A DNA stretch of 64,000 bases from DATBLE01 sp963837265 (lineage in GTDB: Bacteria > Actinomycetota > Thermoleophilia > Gaiellales > Gaiellaceae). Of this stretch, positions 35,445 through 44,225 are shown in pieces (positions within the stretch are counted from its first letter, which is position 1; each line of letters begins with the position of its first letter). The translations under genes and the position numbers were made by a program. The notes beneath the pieces are model-generated. The model was not told the origin of the DNA and did no database searches. It was given only the letters and a program-made list of their open reading frames with translations. The stretch lies in the NCBI GenBank assembly GCA_963837265.1, contig CAWIMQ010000001.1, positions 744,001 through 808,000 on the forward strand, in the 5' to 3' direction.

Positions 35445-35945
35445 GTGCCGACGAACTACGAGCGGGCGTTCGCGGACCGGCCCGAGGTGTACGCCGCCTG
35501 GGCACAGCTGAACGGCGCGATCAAGGCGGGGATGGACCTGCGCCGCTACGAGCTGGCAACCCTCGCCGCCGCGCGGCGGCTCCGGTCGAGCTACTGCTGC
35601 CTGGCCCACGGCACGGTCCTGAAGGAGCGCTTCGACGAGCCCGTGGTCGAGATCGCGCTCGATCACCGCAACGCCGGGCTCGACGAGGTCGACGTGGCGG
35701 TCATGGAGCTGGCCGAACGCGTCGTCGACGACGCGACGTCGATCGGCGACGCGGACCTGCAGAGGCTCCGCGACCTCGGGCTCTCCGAGACCGAGATCAT
35801 GGACGTGATCCTCGCCGCCACCGCACGCTGCTTCTTCTCGAAGACGCTCGACGCGCTGGGCGTCCGGCCGGACGCGAGCTACCGGGATCTGGATCCCGAT
35901 CTCCGCGACGCGCTGGTCGTCGGCCGGCCGATCGCGGACGACTAG
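35445..35945 (+). CDS. Carboxymuconolactone decarboxylase/AhpD-family protein
   Basis: 166 residues from GTG at 35445. AAARRLRSSYCCLAHGTVL contains the C-x3-H arrangement of the CMD/peroxidase-related subfamily. The C-terminal SETEIMDVILAATARCFFSKTLDALG is the second conserved helix. AhpD relatives reduce peroxidase partners; with a CC pair rather than CxxC a redox role is uncertain. Unlike the CMD protein at 5116-5652, it stands alone. Confidence 0.82.
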   Translation: MPTNYERAFADRPEVYAAWAQLNGAIKAGMDLRRYELATLAAARRLRSSYCCLAHGTVLKERFDEPVVEIALDHRNAGLDEVDVAVMELAERVVDDATSIGDADLQRLRDLGLSETEIMDVILAATARCFFSKTLDALGVRPDASYRDLDPDLRDALVVGRPIADD

Positions 35946-35950
35946 ACTCC

Positions 35951-35980
35951 CGCCGCGCCGCGCCGCGCCGCGCCGCGCCG
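35951..35980. repeat. Short tandem repeat (CGCCG)x6
   Basis: Six perfect copies of a 5-bp unit directly after the stop of the CMD gene. It is non-coding and likely to vary in copy number through slippage. Confidence 0.85.
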
Positions 35981-36181
35981 ACCCGAGCGGAGGTCGAGGA
36001 GTGCCGTGCCCGGGCCGCAACGGTGACGCCGCCGGCGGCGGCCGGGGAGTCGAGCCGGGCCGCCGACCAGCTCGGGCCCCGCGCCTCTCCATTCCCCGCC
36101 CCGCAGGATGCGTGGTTCCCCGGAGGCCGATCCGGCGTCATACCGATGGTGGCGGACCGCCGGGTCGACGACGCTTCCGGG

Positions 36182-36862
36182 ATGTCGTCGGGTTGCTCGA
36201 TCGATCTGTACTGGCTTCCGCTGGGCGCCGGCGGCCACTCCGTGGCGCTCAACGGACGGATCTTCGAGACGGTGGCGTCCCGGCTCGAGAGACGGCCCGC
36301 CTGCGACCTCTACCACAGCGCGCTCGAGGTGCGTGTTCACGGCGGTCGATACGTGATCGAGCAGACGCCGGTTCCGCGAGGCCAGGCGGCCATGCGCGGC
36401 GTGGTGGCCCAGGGCGCGGTCGGAAGCCGCAGGGCCGGGTGGCTGCGCATCTTCCGCTACGAGATCCGCCGCTGGCGCGGCGGGATGATCCCCGACGTCG
36501 CGGAGGCGGTCGAGAGCCCGCAGCGGCTGACCGACCGCGCGCACCTCGCGCGACGCCTGCTCGACCTCGTGCCCCTGGTGCCGACGCCGGTGTGGGGACG
36601 CGACGAGCTCCGGACGGGCGAGATGTGGAACTCGAACTCCGTGATCTCGTGGCTGCTCGCGACGAGCGGCCTGCCCGCGGACACGATCGACCCGCCGCGC
36701 GGCGGCCGGGCGCCCGGCTGGAGGGCCGGGCTCGTCGTCGCGCACAGGCGACCCCCGGCCGGCCCGCCCACCTCGCCGGGGCGAGGAGAGCCCGTGCCCG
36801 CGGGGCCGCCGGCGGAGGAGCTTCCACCGGCCGGGCCGAGCTGTCTTGACGGGCGACCGTGA
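36182..36862 (+). CDS. Conserved actinobacterial hypothetical protein
   Basis: 226 residues from ATG at 36182; ATG at 36146 is the alternative. The core IDLYWLPLGAGGHSVALNGRIFE, DLYHSALEV, FRYEIRRWR, VPTPVWGRDEL and GEMWNSNSVISWLL looks strongly conserved and soluble, without signal or membrane segments. The last 50 residues are Pro/Gly/Ala rich and probably disordered. I recognise the pattern from actinobacterial genomes but know of no assigned function. Conserved His, Asp, Glu, Trp and Asn residues would suit an enzyme or metal-binding role; that is speculation. Confidence 0.75.
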   Translation: MSSGCSIDLYWLPLGAGGHSVALNGRIFETVASRLERRPACDLYHSALEVRVHGGRYVIEQTPVPRGQAAMRGVVAQGAVGSRRAGWLRIFRYEIRRWRGGMIPDVAEAVESPQRLTDRAHLARRLLDLVPLVPTPVWGRDELRTGEMWNSNSVISWLLATSGLPADTIDPPRGGRAPGWRAGLVVAHRRPPAGPPTSPGRGEPVPAGPPAEELPPAGPSCLDGRP

Positions 36863-36911
36863 AGCCGTACCGGCGGGCGCGCACGCGAGCGCCGGCGCCT
36901 ACACTTGCCGC

Positions 36912-37361
36912 GTGCGCCTACGCAAGGACGCGAAGGTGTCTCTGCTCGCCAGGGTGCCCCTCTTCGAGCGGTGCTCGAGACGCGACCTCGCGAAGATCGC
37001 CTCGATCGCCCGTGGTCTCGAGTACCCGGCTGCGACCTCCGTCGTGCGCGAAGGAGAGAGCGGCGGTGAGCTGTTCATCGTCGTCGACGGCGAGGTCGAC
37101 ATCCGCAGGGGATCGCGCAGGCTGGCCACGCTCGGCGCAGGTGACTTCTTCGGCGAGATCGCCCTCATCACCGGGTCGGCGAGAACGGCGACGGTGACGA
37201 GCGGCACGCCCCTGCAGGCGCTCGTGATCACGAGCCGCGACTTCCGCAAGCTGCTCCGCGACGCACCCGACATCCAGCTCAAGGTTCTTCAGGAGGTCGG
37301 CCTGCGGCTCGAGGAGCTGTCGCTGCACGAGGCGCCGCAACGCATCCGTCTGCGCACCTAG
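36912..37361 (+). CDS. Cyclic nucleotide-binding domain protein
   Basis: 149 residues; GTG at 36912 gives the family start VRLRKDAKVSLLARVPLFERCS, better than the upstream ATG at 36846. One cNMP-binding (Crp-type) fold: GESGGELFIVVDGEVDIRRG, then the phosphate-binding cassette FFGEIALITGSARTATV. There is no HTH after it, so it is a sensor or regulatory subunit, not a Crp transcription factor. Partner unknown. Confidence 0.86.
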   Translation: MRLRKDAKVSLLARVPLFERCSRRDLAKIASIARGLEYPAATSVVREGESGGELFIVVDGEVDIRRGSRRLATLGAGDFFGEIALITGSARTATVTSGTPLQALVITSRDFRKLLRDAPDIQLKVLQEVGLRLEELSLHEAPQRIRLRT

Positions 37362-37587
37362 CCGGGCCCGTCTGCCCCGCCGGCGATCTGGGAAAGGCGT
37401 GAGCAGCCGGAGCCGACCGTGAACGTGCGCGGGATCCCCCGGTGTCCGTAGACGAAGGAGCCGGCGGCGGCCGTGACCACCTGCCCGCCCAGGCGCCGGC
37501 GCCAGGCCGCGCGGGCTGCTCGCCGGCCCGGGTGACAGGCCCGATCGCCCCGGCGGCGAGTGAATGTCTCCCAGGCGGGGCCGCCTG

Positions 37588-38015
37588 TCAGAGGCAGCGT
37601 AGAACCGTCGTGCGCGAGACGGCGGCATGCCGCCGGACCGTCCAGGCCAAGATCGCGTTCTTCCGCACTTCCACGAGCCGGGCGAAGTCGGGGACGACCC
37701 GCTCGAATCGCTCGACGACCTCGCAGCCACGGTCGCCGCCGTCCGGTGGTCGCGCTCGAAGAAGATCACCAGTCCGTCAAGCCTCTGCCCCGGCACCAGG
37801 GCGAACGAGACCTGGATGGCGGGTGCGTTCCGGAACATCCGGCTCGTGGGCGACGCACGGACGAGGACGCGGTGCGCCCGGAGACACCGCGCCGCGCTCG
37901 CCGAGGTTGCGGGTGCCGCCGCCGGAGACGCGCCCGACGCATTCGATCCCGGCGCGAGGGCGAGGGCAAGCCCGCCGACGGCGACGAGAGAGGCGCACGG
38001 GGCAAACCGACCCAT
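37588..38015 (-). pseudogene. Secreted hypothetical protein with a frameshift
   Basis: The frame from ATG 38015 encodes a signal peptide (FAPCASLVAVGGLALALAPG) and a region ending FALVPGQRLDGLVIFFERDH. Near 37750 that frame loses coding character, while the next frame continues with DGGDRGCEVVERFERVVPD and strong third-position GC to a TGA at 37588-37590. Joining the two gives a product of about 142 residues. The span length is not a multiple of three, as expected for one indel. Either a recent inactivating frameshift or a sequence error. No known domain. Confidence 0.55.
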
Positions 38016-38254
38016 GCCGAACCTCCGATTCGACGTCCTCGTGCTCACAGCGACCTGGCCCCAGTATCGCCCAGACGCGGCTCGGGCCCGAACAGTCTTC
38101 TCCGGGGTGGCGCAGAAGCGCGCTGCCAGAAGCCGGCCGGACGAGGCCGGAGGCATCCGCCGCCTCGTCCAGCTGGCTCACTTGTGCCTGGCAGCGCCCG
38201 GCCGAGTGTGTTTTGGTTAACGCTCCTGCCCCTCACTGCTACAGGAGGTGTTCT

Positions 38255-39124
38255 GTGGTGACCCGCGTTCTCGAATCACTGCGCCACAAGCGCCGCGTTC
38301 GCGCCGCGACCCTGGTCGCGATCGCGGCTGCAGCGACGACCGCCCTGGCCGTCCCGGGCTGGGCGATCGGGCTCTCCCACGCCGTCTCGCCGCCGCCGGC
38401 AAACCCGACGAGCGCCGACCAGATCCAGAACATCGACCAGGTGAAGACGGCGATCAAGGCCTACTACGGCGACACGATCACCTCGATGGTCGACCCGGTC
38501 CCGAACGGCATCGACGGTGGCGACAAGGTTCTCCACACCTTCTCGCCGACCGGCGCGTACGCCAACGAGATGGCCGGCATCGTGCGAGACGCCGAGAAGT
38601 ACCTCGGGAAGCCGCATCCGGGAGGCAACAAGCCGTCCAACCAGGGGACGAAGGCCGTGCTGTTCGACGTCGACGACACGACGCTGAACACGTACAGCTA
38701 CGAGATCTACAGCAACTTCGTCTACAGCCCGACCACGAACGGGGCGTTCGTCGACGCCGCGATCTTCCCGGCCGTGCCCCACATGGTCGAGCTCGAGCAC
38801 TACGCCGAGTCGCAGGGCTACACGGTCTTCTTCCTGACCGGCCGGCCCGGCACCCAGCGTGCCGGCACCGAGACGAACCTCGCCAACGAGGGCTACGACA
38901 TCCAGAGCAGCAACCTGTACCTGAAGGACTACGCGGCCGACACATGGCTGAGCCCCTGCGCGCCGTCGTGCAGCACGATCCAGTACAAGTCGCTGACCCG
39001 CGCGTACATCGAGTCGCTGGGCTACGACATCGTCGCCAACTTCGGCGACCAGTACAGCGACCTCTCCGGCGGATTCGCGAACAAGACGTTCAAGATCCCG
39101 AACCCGACCTACTACCTGCCGTAA
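38255..39124 (+). CDS. Secreted HAD-superfamily acid phosphatase (class B-like)
   Basis: 289 residues. GTG at 38255 (a second GTG follows) with AGGAGG 6 nt upstream. Residues 1-45 form a signal peptide (AATLVAIAAAATTALAVPGWAIG). HAD motif I is AVLFDVDDTTLNT (catalytic D-x-D), motif II FFLTGRPG, and the late acidic motif NFGDQYSDLSGG. Matches PF03767, nonspecific acid phosphatases that act outside the membrane. Followed by a very strong hairpin. Likely scavenges phosphate from organic esters. Confidence 0.88.
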   Translation: MVTRVLESLRHKRRVRAATLVAIAAAATTALAVPGWAIGLSHAVSPPPANPTSADQIQNIDQVKTAIKAYYGDTITSMVDPVPNGIDGGDKVLHTFSPTGAYANEMAGIVRDAEKYLGKPHPGGNKPSNQGTKAVLFDVDDTTLNTYSYEIYSNFVYSPTTNGAFVDAAIFPAVPHMVELEHYAESQGYTVFFLTGRPGTQRAGTETNLANEGYDIQSSNLYLKDYAADTWLSPCAPSCSTIQYKSLTRAYIESLGYDIVANFGDQYSDLSGGFANKTFKIPNPTYYLP

Positions 39125-39149
39125 CCCGGACGGGCTGACCTCGCGGTCT

Positions 39150-39186
39150 CCCGGGCCCGCCCCTCCGTCTCGGGGGCGGGCCCGGG
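39150..39186 (+). terminator. Strong GC hairpin after phosphatase gene
   Basis: A 14-pair perfect inverted repeat, CCCGGGCCCGCCCC (39150-39163) with its complement at 39173-39186 and a 9-nt loop, 26 bp after the stop. No U-tract follows, as is usual in such GC-rich genomes. It may serve both converging genes. Confidence 0.7.
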
Positions 39187-39242
39187 GGACGCCTCGGCCG
39201 CCGCACCGCCCGGGGACGGGCCGCGCCGGCGGCGTCACGGCA

Positions 39243-39737
39243 TCACGACCCGGTCGAGTAAGCGAGGTCGAGCGTGTCCGTACGACCGGCCCAGCTGAGG
39301 GTCAGTCGCCAGCAGCCCGGCGCCGGCAGGTCGACGATGGAGGGGCCGGGCCCGCCCCGCACGACGCGTCCGGCCGGAGCGCCGACCGGGCTCTTGCCAC
39401 GCATCCGCTGCGCCCGGATCCAGAGCGCGGTCGGCGCTCTCGGAATCAGCCGCGAGACCCAGAGGATCTTGTTGTTCCGGTCCGGAGGTGCCGGAGAGCG
39501 CAGCGGGTATCCGAAGAGGATCGCCGCTATCCGTCCCGAGCGGCCGAGGACGTACGGCACCCTCGGCCGCGGGCCGGAGAACCCGGTGCGGGCCCAGCCG
39601 GGAATCACCGAGTGACTGACCTTCGGCCGGCAGGCCTCGCCGGAGGCGGCACGCCGAGAGGGCAGGCCCGCACCGGGCGCCGCGGCGGCAGCGGCGGCGC
39701 CGAGAGCCACGAACCACGTTGTGCGGCGACCCACCAC
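39243..39737 (-). CDS. Secreted hypothetical protein next to IS element
   Basis: 164 residues with GTG at 39737. N-terminus RRTTWFVALGAAAAAAAPGAG is a signal-like segment. The body GWARTGFSGPRP, IAAILFGYPLRSPAPPDRNNKILWVSR, GGPGPSIVDLPAPGCWRLTLSWAGRTDTLDL looks like a conserved beta-rich extracytoplasmic protein of unknown role. The IS1380 target site begins 9 bp upstream; before insertion the start would have been 8 nt after the cupin stop, so the gene has probably been cut off from its operon promoter. Confidence 0.7.
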   Translation of the reverse strand: MVGRRTTWFVALGAAAAAAAPGAGLPSRRAASGEACRPKVSHSVIPGWARTGFSGPRPRVPYVLGRSGRIAAILFGYPLRSPAPPDRNNKILWVSRLIPRAPTALWIRAQRMRGKSPVGAPAGRVVRGGPGPSIVDLPAPGCWRLTLSWAGRTDTLDLAYSTGS

Positions 39738-39745
39738 GAGCGAGC

Positions 39746-41413
39746 CTAGCCTCGATTCCGCACGAAGCTCGCGGGAGGGTTGGCTTGTAGCTGTTGTCTG
39801 TTCTGGAAAGGAGTTCGCGTTTCCGTTTCGGTGTTCGTGGCCACCGAGGCGAGGGCATCGCGTCGGCGGGGGCCGGTGGTTCGGGCGCTGGTGCGCATGC
39901 CGCGGCCGGTGTGGCGGGGTGGCTCGGTTTCTGGGGAGCGTGCTCGGGCGGTCAGCCGGGTGCGAGCGCGGTGACGCGTGCGAAGGCGGCAGTGAGGTCG
40001 TCGCGCCACGGCCATGCGGCCGGCAGGTGCAGCGCTCGGCGGCGGCCGGAGCGGGTGAGGCGGCCGGCGACGTGGAGGAGGCGGTGGCGGAGCCGTTTGG
40101 GTTTCGCGAGCGCGAGCTCGCCGGCGAGCACGAGCAGGCGCAGCCAGGCGAGCAGGTCCTGGGCGAGCAGCGCGAGCTCGAACCAGGCCCGGTTGGGCTC
40201 GAGCGCCTGGAAGGGCAGGCGGCCGAGGCCGAGCTCTTGGGATTCCTGGATCCGGTCCTCGACGCGCGCGTGCAGGCGGTGGCGGCGCTCGAGCTCGGCG
40301 ATGTCCTCACCGGTCTGGTCGGTGAGGAAGCACTGGTAGCGGTGTCCGCCGGCGTCGGTGAAGCGCAGCTGCGCGCCCGGGTGCGGCCGTTCCTTGCGCA
40401 CGATCAGCCGCGTTCCTTCCGGCCAGGCGCTCAGATCGACCTGCGCCGTCAGCTCGGCGACCCAGGCTCCCTCGCGTGCCTCCTCGCCGCCGTCGAGCGC
40501 CGGCAGCCAGCGCTTCTTCGACACCGCCAACGCGGCCTGCCCGACGCGCTCATCGACGTAGTAGCCGAGCGAGAAGCGGATCCGGCGCTCCCGCAGCGCC
40601 TGCGCGAAGGCGTGTGTGGCGCCGGCCGCGTCAGCGCGTGCGAGCAGTGGCACCGGTTCGTCGTCTTCGCGATCGGCGACCTCGGCCGGCAGCTGCGCCA
40701 GCGCCTGCTCGAGCACCGTGATGTGGTCCGCGGCGGTGTTCGAGCCGGCATTGCCAGGACGCAGCAGGCCCGCCAGGTGCTCACCCGTCTCGTCGAGGAA
40801 GCAGTGCAGCGGGTGGAAGCCGAAGCCGCCCTTGCGGTGCGGCGCCCCACCCTCCTTCTCGGTGCGGCACTCCAACAGCTGCGCGTCGAAATCGAGCGTG
40901 ACCGTCTCCGGGCGCGCCCCCAGCGACCAGGCCCGCTCGCGGGCACTGCGGCGTGCGACCCGGATCGACGCCAGCTCGTCCTCGCCGAGCGCGTACAACA
41001 GCCGCGTCGCGGTCGAGTGCGACGCGACACCGCCGAACAAGTCTGGCTGCTCGGCAAGCGCGCCGAGATCCGAGACGCAGTCGCCGCCGTCGATCAGCAT
41101 CGTCGCCAGATCAACCACCACCCGCCCCGGGTCGTGCAGCGGGCGCCGCTTGAACACGCCCCCGAGCCCGGACGAGAGCTCCCGCTCGACCCCCAGCCGG
41201 GCCGCCAGCTCGACCACCAGCGCCAAGCCAGAACGCGACACGAGGCCCTCCTGATCAGCAGCGATTTGAAGCGATCCGAGCCGGCTGCCAGACTTCACTC
41301 TCAAGGTGCGTCCTCCTCGTGCGGGATGTAGGTCGAGACAACCCACATCCTCCCTGCACAGGAGGACGTTTCCTTGCCCGCCACCAACGCCAGACGTGCG
41401 GAATCGAGGCTAG
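39746..41413 (-). mobile_element. IS1380-family insertion sequence
   Basis: Bounded by perfect 15-bp inverted repeats CCTCGATTCCGCACG at 39750-39764 and its complement at 41395-41409, each flanked by CTAG (39746-39749, 41410-41413), which reads as a 4-bp target duplication. One transposase gene fills most of the element. The right CTAG supplies the stop codon of the cupin gene at 41410-42054. Repeats and transposase are intact, so the element may still be mobile. Confidence 0.87.
39952..41304 (-). CDS. IS1380-family transposase
   Basis: 450 residues from TTG at 41304, chosen because GAGGAGGA lies 6 nt upstream; a GTG at 41346 would add 14 unlikely residues. ADQEGLVSRSGLALVVELAARLGV at the start, VTLDFDAQLLE (first catalytic Asp region), GFGFHPLHCFLDETGEHLAGLLRPGNA, and the RIQESQELGLGRLPF stretch with the late acidic residue follow the DDE transposase_11-like IS1380 pattern. 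No stop or frameshift, so probably functional. Confidence 0.88.
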   Translation of the reverse strand: MRVKSGSRLGSLQIAADQEGLVSRSGLALVVELAARLGVERELSSGLGGVFKRRPLHDPGRVVVDLATMLIDGGDCVSDLGALAEQPDLFGGVASHSTATRLLYALGEDELASIRVARRSARERAWSLGARPETVTLDFDAQLLECRTEKEGGAPHRKGGFGFHPLHCFLDETGEHLAGLLRPGNAGSNTAADHITVLEQALAQLPAEVADREDDEPVPLLARADAAGATHAFAQALRERRIRFSLGYYVDERVGQAALAVSKKRWLPALDGGEEAREGAWVAELTAQVDLSAWPEGTRLIVRKERPHPGAQLRFTDAGGHRYQCFLTDQTGEDIAELERRHRLHARVEDRIQESQELGLGRLPFQALEPNRAWFELALLAQDLLAWLRLLVLAGELALAKPKRLRHRLLHVAGRLTRSGRRRALHLPAAWPWRDDLTAAFARVTALAPG

Positions 41414-42054
41414 AGGCCGATCAGCTCCCTGAAAGCGGGCTCGTCCCGGATGGGATCGAAATCCGAGTCGTCCTTCGCGTAGGCGCGAAACTGCTCGGCC
41501 AGGTCGATCGCCTGCCGGAGATGGCCGACCGCGTCGGCCGTCCGGCCGGCGAGGCTCTCGCAGCAGGCGACGTTGTAGAACAGGCCGGCGTACTCTGGAT
41601 GGGCCTCGACCAGGGCGCGTCCGCGATCGGCCGCCTCGGCGTACGCGCCCGCCTCGTAGAGGGGCCCGAGCGGGGCCCACAGCTCCATGCCGTGCGGCCG
41701 GTACGCTCTACCCGGGGTGCCTCCGAGCGCGATGATCGTCGTCTCGGGCTCCTCGGCGAACGCCGTCCGCTTCACCCCCGGGGGAGCGAAGACGAGGGTC
41801 CCGGACGGAGCGTCCACGCGGTCGCCGTCGAGCTCGAACACTGCGCGCCCAGCCAGAACCAGGTACAGCTCCTCGTTGCCGTCCGGCTCCGACTCGTCGT
41901 GCTCGTTGATGATCCGGTCACCGGCGGCCCGGCCCGTCCACGCATTGACGCCGAAGCCCGTGATGCCGAAGTGGTGCCGGACGGGTCGCCACGGGCAGCG
42001 CCCGTCGTTCATCTCGTCGATCTCGTCGAGCTGAGCCACCGAGTAGCCGGTCAC
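41410..42054 (-). CDS. Cupin-domain protein with C-terminal TPR-like helices
   Basis: 214 residues, GTG start. Cupin motif 1 (GNEELYLVLAGRAVFELDGDRVDAPSG) and motif 2 (FAPPGVKRTAFAEEPE) form residues about 55-115; the last 80 residues (YEAGAYAEAADRGRALVEAHPEYAGLFYNVACCESLAG) look like two or three TPR-type repeats. Function unknown. Its stop codon TAG lies in the CTAG target duplication of the IS1380 element, so the insertion rebuilt the 3' end without changing the protein. Confidence 0.8.
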   Translation of the reverse strand: MTGYSVAQLDEIDEMNDGRCPWRPVRHHFGITGFGVNAWTGRAAGDRIINEHDESEPDGNEELYLVLAGRAVFELDGDRVDAPSGTLVFAPPGVKRTAFAEEPETTIIALGGTPGRAYRPHGMELWAPLGPLYEAGAYAEAADRGRALVEAHPEYAGLFYNVACCESLAGRTADAVGHLRQAIDLAEQFRAYAKDDSDFDPIRDEPAFRELIGL

Positions 42055-42154
42055 AGGACTCCCTTCACGTCGTCGTCGCTCACCACCTCGACCAAGTCTG
42101 GCACAGAAGAATCGGAGCCCGGACGAGCACCGTCGACGGCTCGGGCTGCCCGGG

Positions 42155-42418
42155 CTACCCCTCGACGAGAATCACGAGCGTCTCGGGCAGAACGCCGTCG
42201 TGGGCCATCGCGTCCACGGCCGCCTGGCTCTCCATCGCGGCCATGACGGCGTCCAGGTCGGGAACGTCCATCACCAGCCCGACCCGCGTCGGATTCTCCG
42301 GATCGACGAACTTCCGGATGTTGGTGACGCCGAGCGGGCCGAAGAACTCCTCACGCCTCGGCGAGGCGAGCCAGTGATCCTTGTCCTTCACGTCGTGGTA
42401 CGCCATCACAGTGGGCAT
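42155..42418 (-). CDS. Small dimeric alpha-beta barrel (ABM-like) protein
   Basis: 87 residues from ATG at 42418, with GGAGG 5 nt upstream. VMAYHDVKDKDHWLAS, FGPLGVTNIRKFVDPENPTRVGLVMDVPDLDAVMAAMES is the beta-alpha-beta-beta pattern of ferredoxin-like ABM domains. No known function. The frame is open upstream into the remnant of a cation transporter, but its own ribosome-binding site argues that it is translated separately. Confidence 0.72.
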   Translation of the reverse strand: MPTVMAYHDVKDKDHWLASPRREEFFGPLGVTNIRKFVDPENPTRVGLVMDVPDLDAVMAAMESQAAVDAMAHDGVLPETLVILVEG

Positions 42419-43084
42419 CGCGCCTCCTCGCGTCGAGGGTCGAGACCGACCCGGGTGCGTGGACCCTACGCCCCCCGCGGTCGCCGCAGGGGGCACCTGG
42501 TGCCGCCACGGGTCGGACTTTGAGGGGCGCAACAGATGAGAAAGCGCGGCGGGTAGCGTCGCTCCGGTGCGCCAGGCACAGATCATGTTCTGCCCAGCCT
42601 CGCTGACCACGGCCGACGAGCCGAGTTGTCGACCCACCGCCCGCTTGGCACGTGCGAGCAGGGGCATCGTCGGCGCAGTGAACGCCGCGAGCCCGACTCC
42701 GAGCCACGAGACGGCGGGATGATGCCGGCCCGTCAGGTCACTGATCGACTCGACGCCCACGTACGCGGCGAGCACGAAGTAGCCGCCGGCGATGAATTGC
42801 TGGGCACGGCGCTCCGCCGCGGCGGAATGCAGGCGCGAGCCGGTGAACAGCCAGATGATGACGAATCCGGCAAGTCCCTCGATGAGGCTGTCCGCGCCGA
42901 AGCCGATCAATGCGATGGAGCCCGCGGTGATGCCCGCGCCTGCGGCGATCCCGAACTCGACCAGATGCCACGCGTTGCCGCCCCAGGCGAGCGCCCGAGC
43001 CCTTCGCTGCAGGCGCGGGCGATCAACCGCAGACGAAAGCGAGGACCGCTCGAGCCGCGCCAGCCGAACCGTCGGGTCGACCAC
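42419..43084 (-). pseudogene. Truncated CDF cation-efflux transporter remnant
   Basis: From GTG 43084 the frame encodes four membrane segments of a cation diffusion facilitator-like protein: NAWHLVEFGIAAGAGITAGSIALIGFGADSLIEGLAG, GGYFVLAAYVGVESISDL, WLGVGLAAFTAPTMPLLARAKRAVG, VVSEAGQNMICAW. The FGADSLIEG Asp (metal-site region) is present, but the usual segments 5-6 and C-terminal domain are replaced by low-complexity sequence that runs in frame into the next gene. It looks like a gene cut by deletion. A fused product of 309 residues is possible but unlikely to be useful. Confidence 0.65.
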
Positions 43085-43207
43085 TCACGACAAGGTACCC
43101 CGGCGGCGTGGCGCAAGAACCAGCACGAAGGCGAGCGAGAATCCGGCGTAGACGAGCTCCTCCGGCAAGCCGCCGGCGGCGAGTCGACCAGTGTCGGGTG
43201 CGCGTGG
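43085..43207 (-). pseudogene. C-terminal scrap of a membrane protein
   Basis: Between an in-frame TGA at 43208 and the stop at 43085 the frame encodes PDTGRLAAGGLPEELVYAG and then FSLAFVLVLAPRRRGTLS, with good codon use and one membrane segment. It ends directly before the transporter remnant start. Too short for a gene; read as the last piece of a deleted transporter. Confidence 0.35.
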
Positions 43208-43328
43208 TCAGGTAGTCCCGTGAGCCTCGGCGCGGGCTCGGCCGATCGCGGGTGCGCCGGCACGACGACGGCCGAAGAGCCCGTGGATGCTCTTGACTCT
43301 TCGAGGCGCAGCGGATTTAGAGCTCCTT

Positions 43329-43844
43329 TCACAATGAGGTGTTCCTGAGTCGGCGGTAGCAGACGAGGCAGCAGCCGAGTGCGAGGAACGCCTCGTGGAT
43401 CTCTGCGCGGCGGTCGTAGCGGACGAGCAGTCGCTTGAACTGGTGCAGCCAGGCGAAGGTGCGCTCGACGACCCAGCGGTAGCGGCCCAGCCCGGAGCCG
43501 TGCTCGGTGTTGCGTCGTGTGATCTCGGCCTTGATCCCGCGCCGGCGGAGCTCGCGACGGCGGCTGGGGTAGTCGTAGGCCCGGTCGCCGCTGACTCGCT
43601 CGGGCCGCCGGCGCGGCCGGCCGACCTTGCCGCGCACCGGTGGCACCCGGTCGACGAGCGGGATCAGCTGCGTGCTGTCGTGGCGGTTGCCGCCCGTGAG
43701 CGCCCAGGCGAGCGGGATCCCGCCGCCCTCGACAAGGAGGTGATGCTTGGAGCCCAATCTGGCTCTATCAACCGGGCTCGGGCCCGTCGCGGAGCCCCCC
43801 TTTTCGCCTGCACATGACTGGCGTCGACCACCGCCCGTGACCAC
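43329..43844 (-). CDS. IS5-family transposase, frame B (made by -1 frameshift)
   Basis: The real part begins at the A6-G6-like slippery run near 43800: GGSATGPSPVDRARLGSKHHLL, then GGIPLAWALTGGNRHDSTQLIPLVD with the second Asp, SGDRAYDYPSRRRELRRRGIKAEI, and RRNTEHGSGLGRYRWVVERTFAWLHQFKRLLVRYDRR with the catalytic Glu. Residues before the run are out of frame. The frame ends inside the left inverted repeat. The catalytic DDE set is complete across the two frames. Confidence 0.85.
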   Translation of the reverse strand: MVTGGGRRQSCAGEKGGSATGPSPVDRARLGSKHHLLVEGGGIPLAWALTGGNRHDSTQLIPLVDRVPPVRGKVGRPRRRPERVSGDRAYDYPSRRRELRRRGIKAEITRRNTEHGSGLGRYRWVVERTFAWLHQFKRLLVRYDRRAEIHEAFLALGCCLVCYRRLRNTSL

Positions 43845-44149
43845 TCGATCTCACCCGCCGCACGCAAGCGCGCCAGCAACAGCCCGTGCAGCCGCTCCCA
43901 GACGCCCGCCTTCTGCCACTCGTCCAGGCGACGCCAACAGGTCACACCGGAGCCGAAGCCGAGCTCAAGCGGCAGATGCGTCCACGAGATCCCCGTGTGC
44001 AACACGAACAAGATCCCCTGCAACGCCAACCGGTCCGGCAGCCGCTTGCGGCCCGGATAGCGGAAGCGCCGCTCCACCCTCGGCAACAGCGGCTCGACCA
44101 ACTCCCACAACTCGTCCGAGACGATCCACGGCGCAACAGCCATCGGCAC
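43664..44149 (-). CDS. IS5-family transposase, frame A
   Basis: 161 residues. PWIVSDELWELVEPLLP, RKRLPDRLALQGILFVLHTGISWTHLPLELGFGSGVTCWRRLDEWQKAGVW is the DUF4096 N-terminal domain, and VDASHVQAKRG carries the first catalytic Asp. Past AAAAGGGGGG (43804-43795 on the minus strand) the frame turns to noise, while frame B continues the transposase. A -1 shift on this run would make one protein of about 270 residues. Confidence 0.85.
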   Translation of the reverse strand: MPMAVAPWIVSDELWELVEPLLPRVERRFRYPGRKRLPDRLALQGILFVLHTGISWTHLPLELGFGSGVTCWRRLDEWQKAGVWERLHGLLLARLRAAGEIEWSRAVVDASHVQAKRGAPRRARARLIEPDWAPSITSLSRAAGSRSPGRSRAATATTARS

Positions 44150-44225
44150 CCCTCCCAGCTTGACGACGGATACCGACAGCCTTCGTCGTCAACGAACGGG
44201 TCCCTGCTCATTACGAAAGGAGCTC

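Noticed and set aside
42155..43084. A genuine 309-residue transporter/ABM fusion protein
   Set aside because: The middle is low-complexity, the transporter lacks its last helices, and the C-terminal part has its own strong ribosome-binding site.
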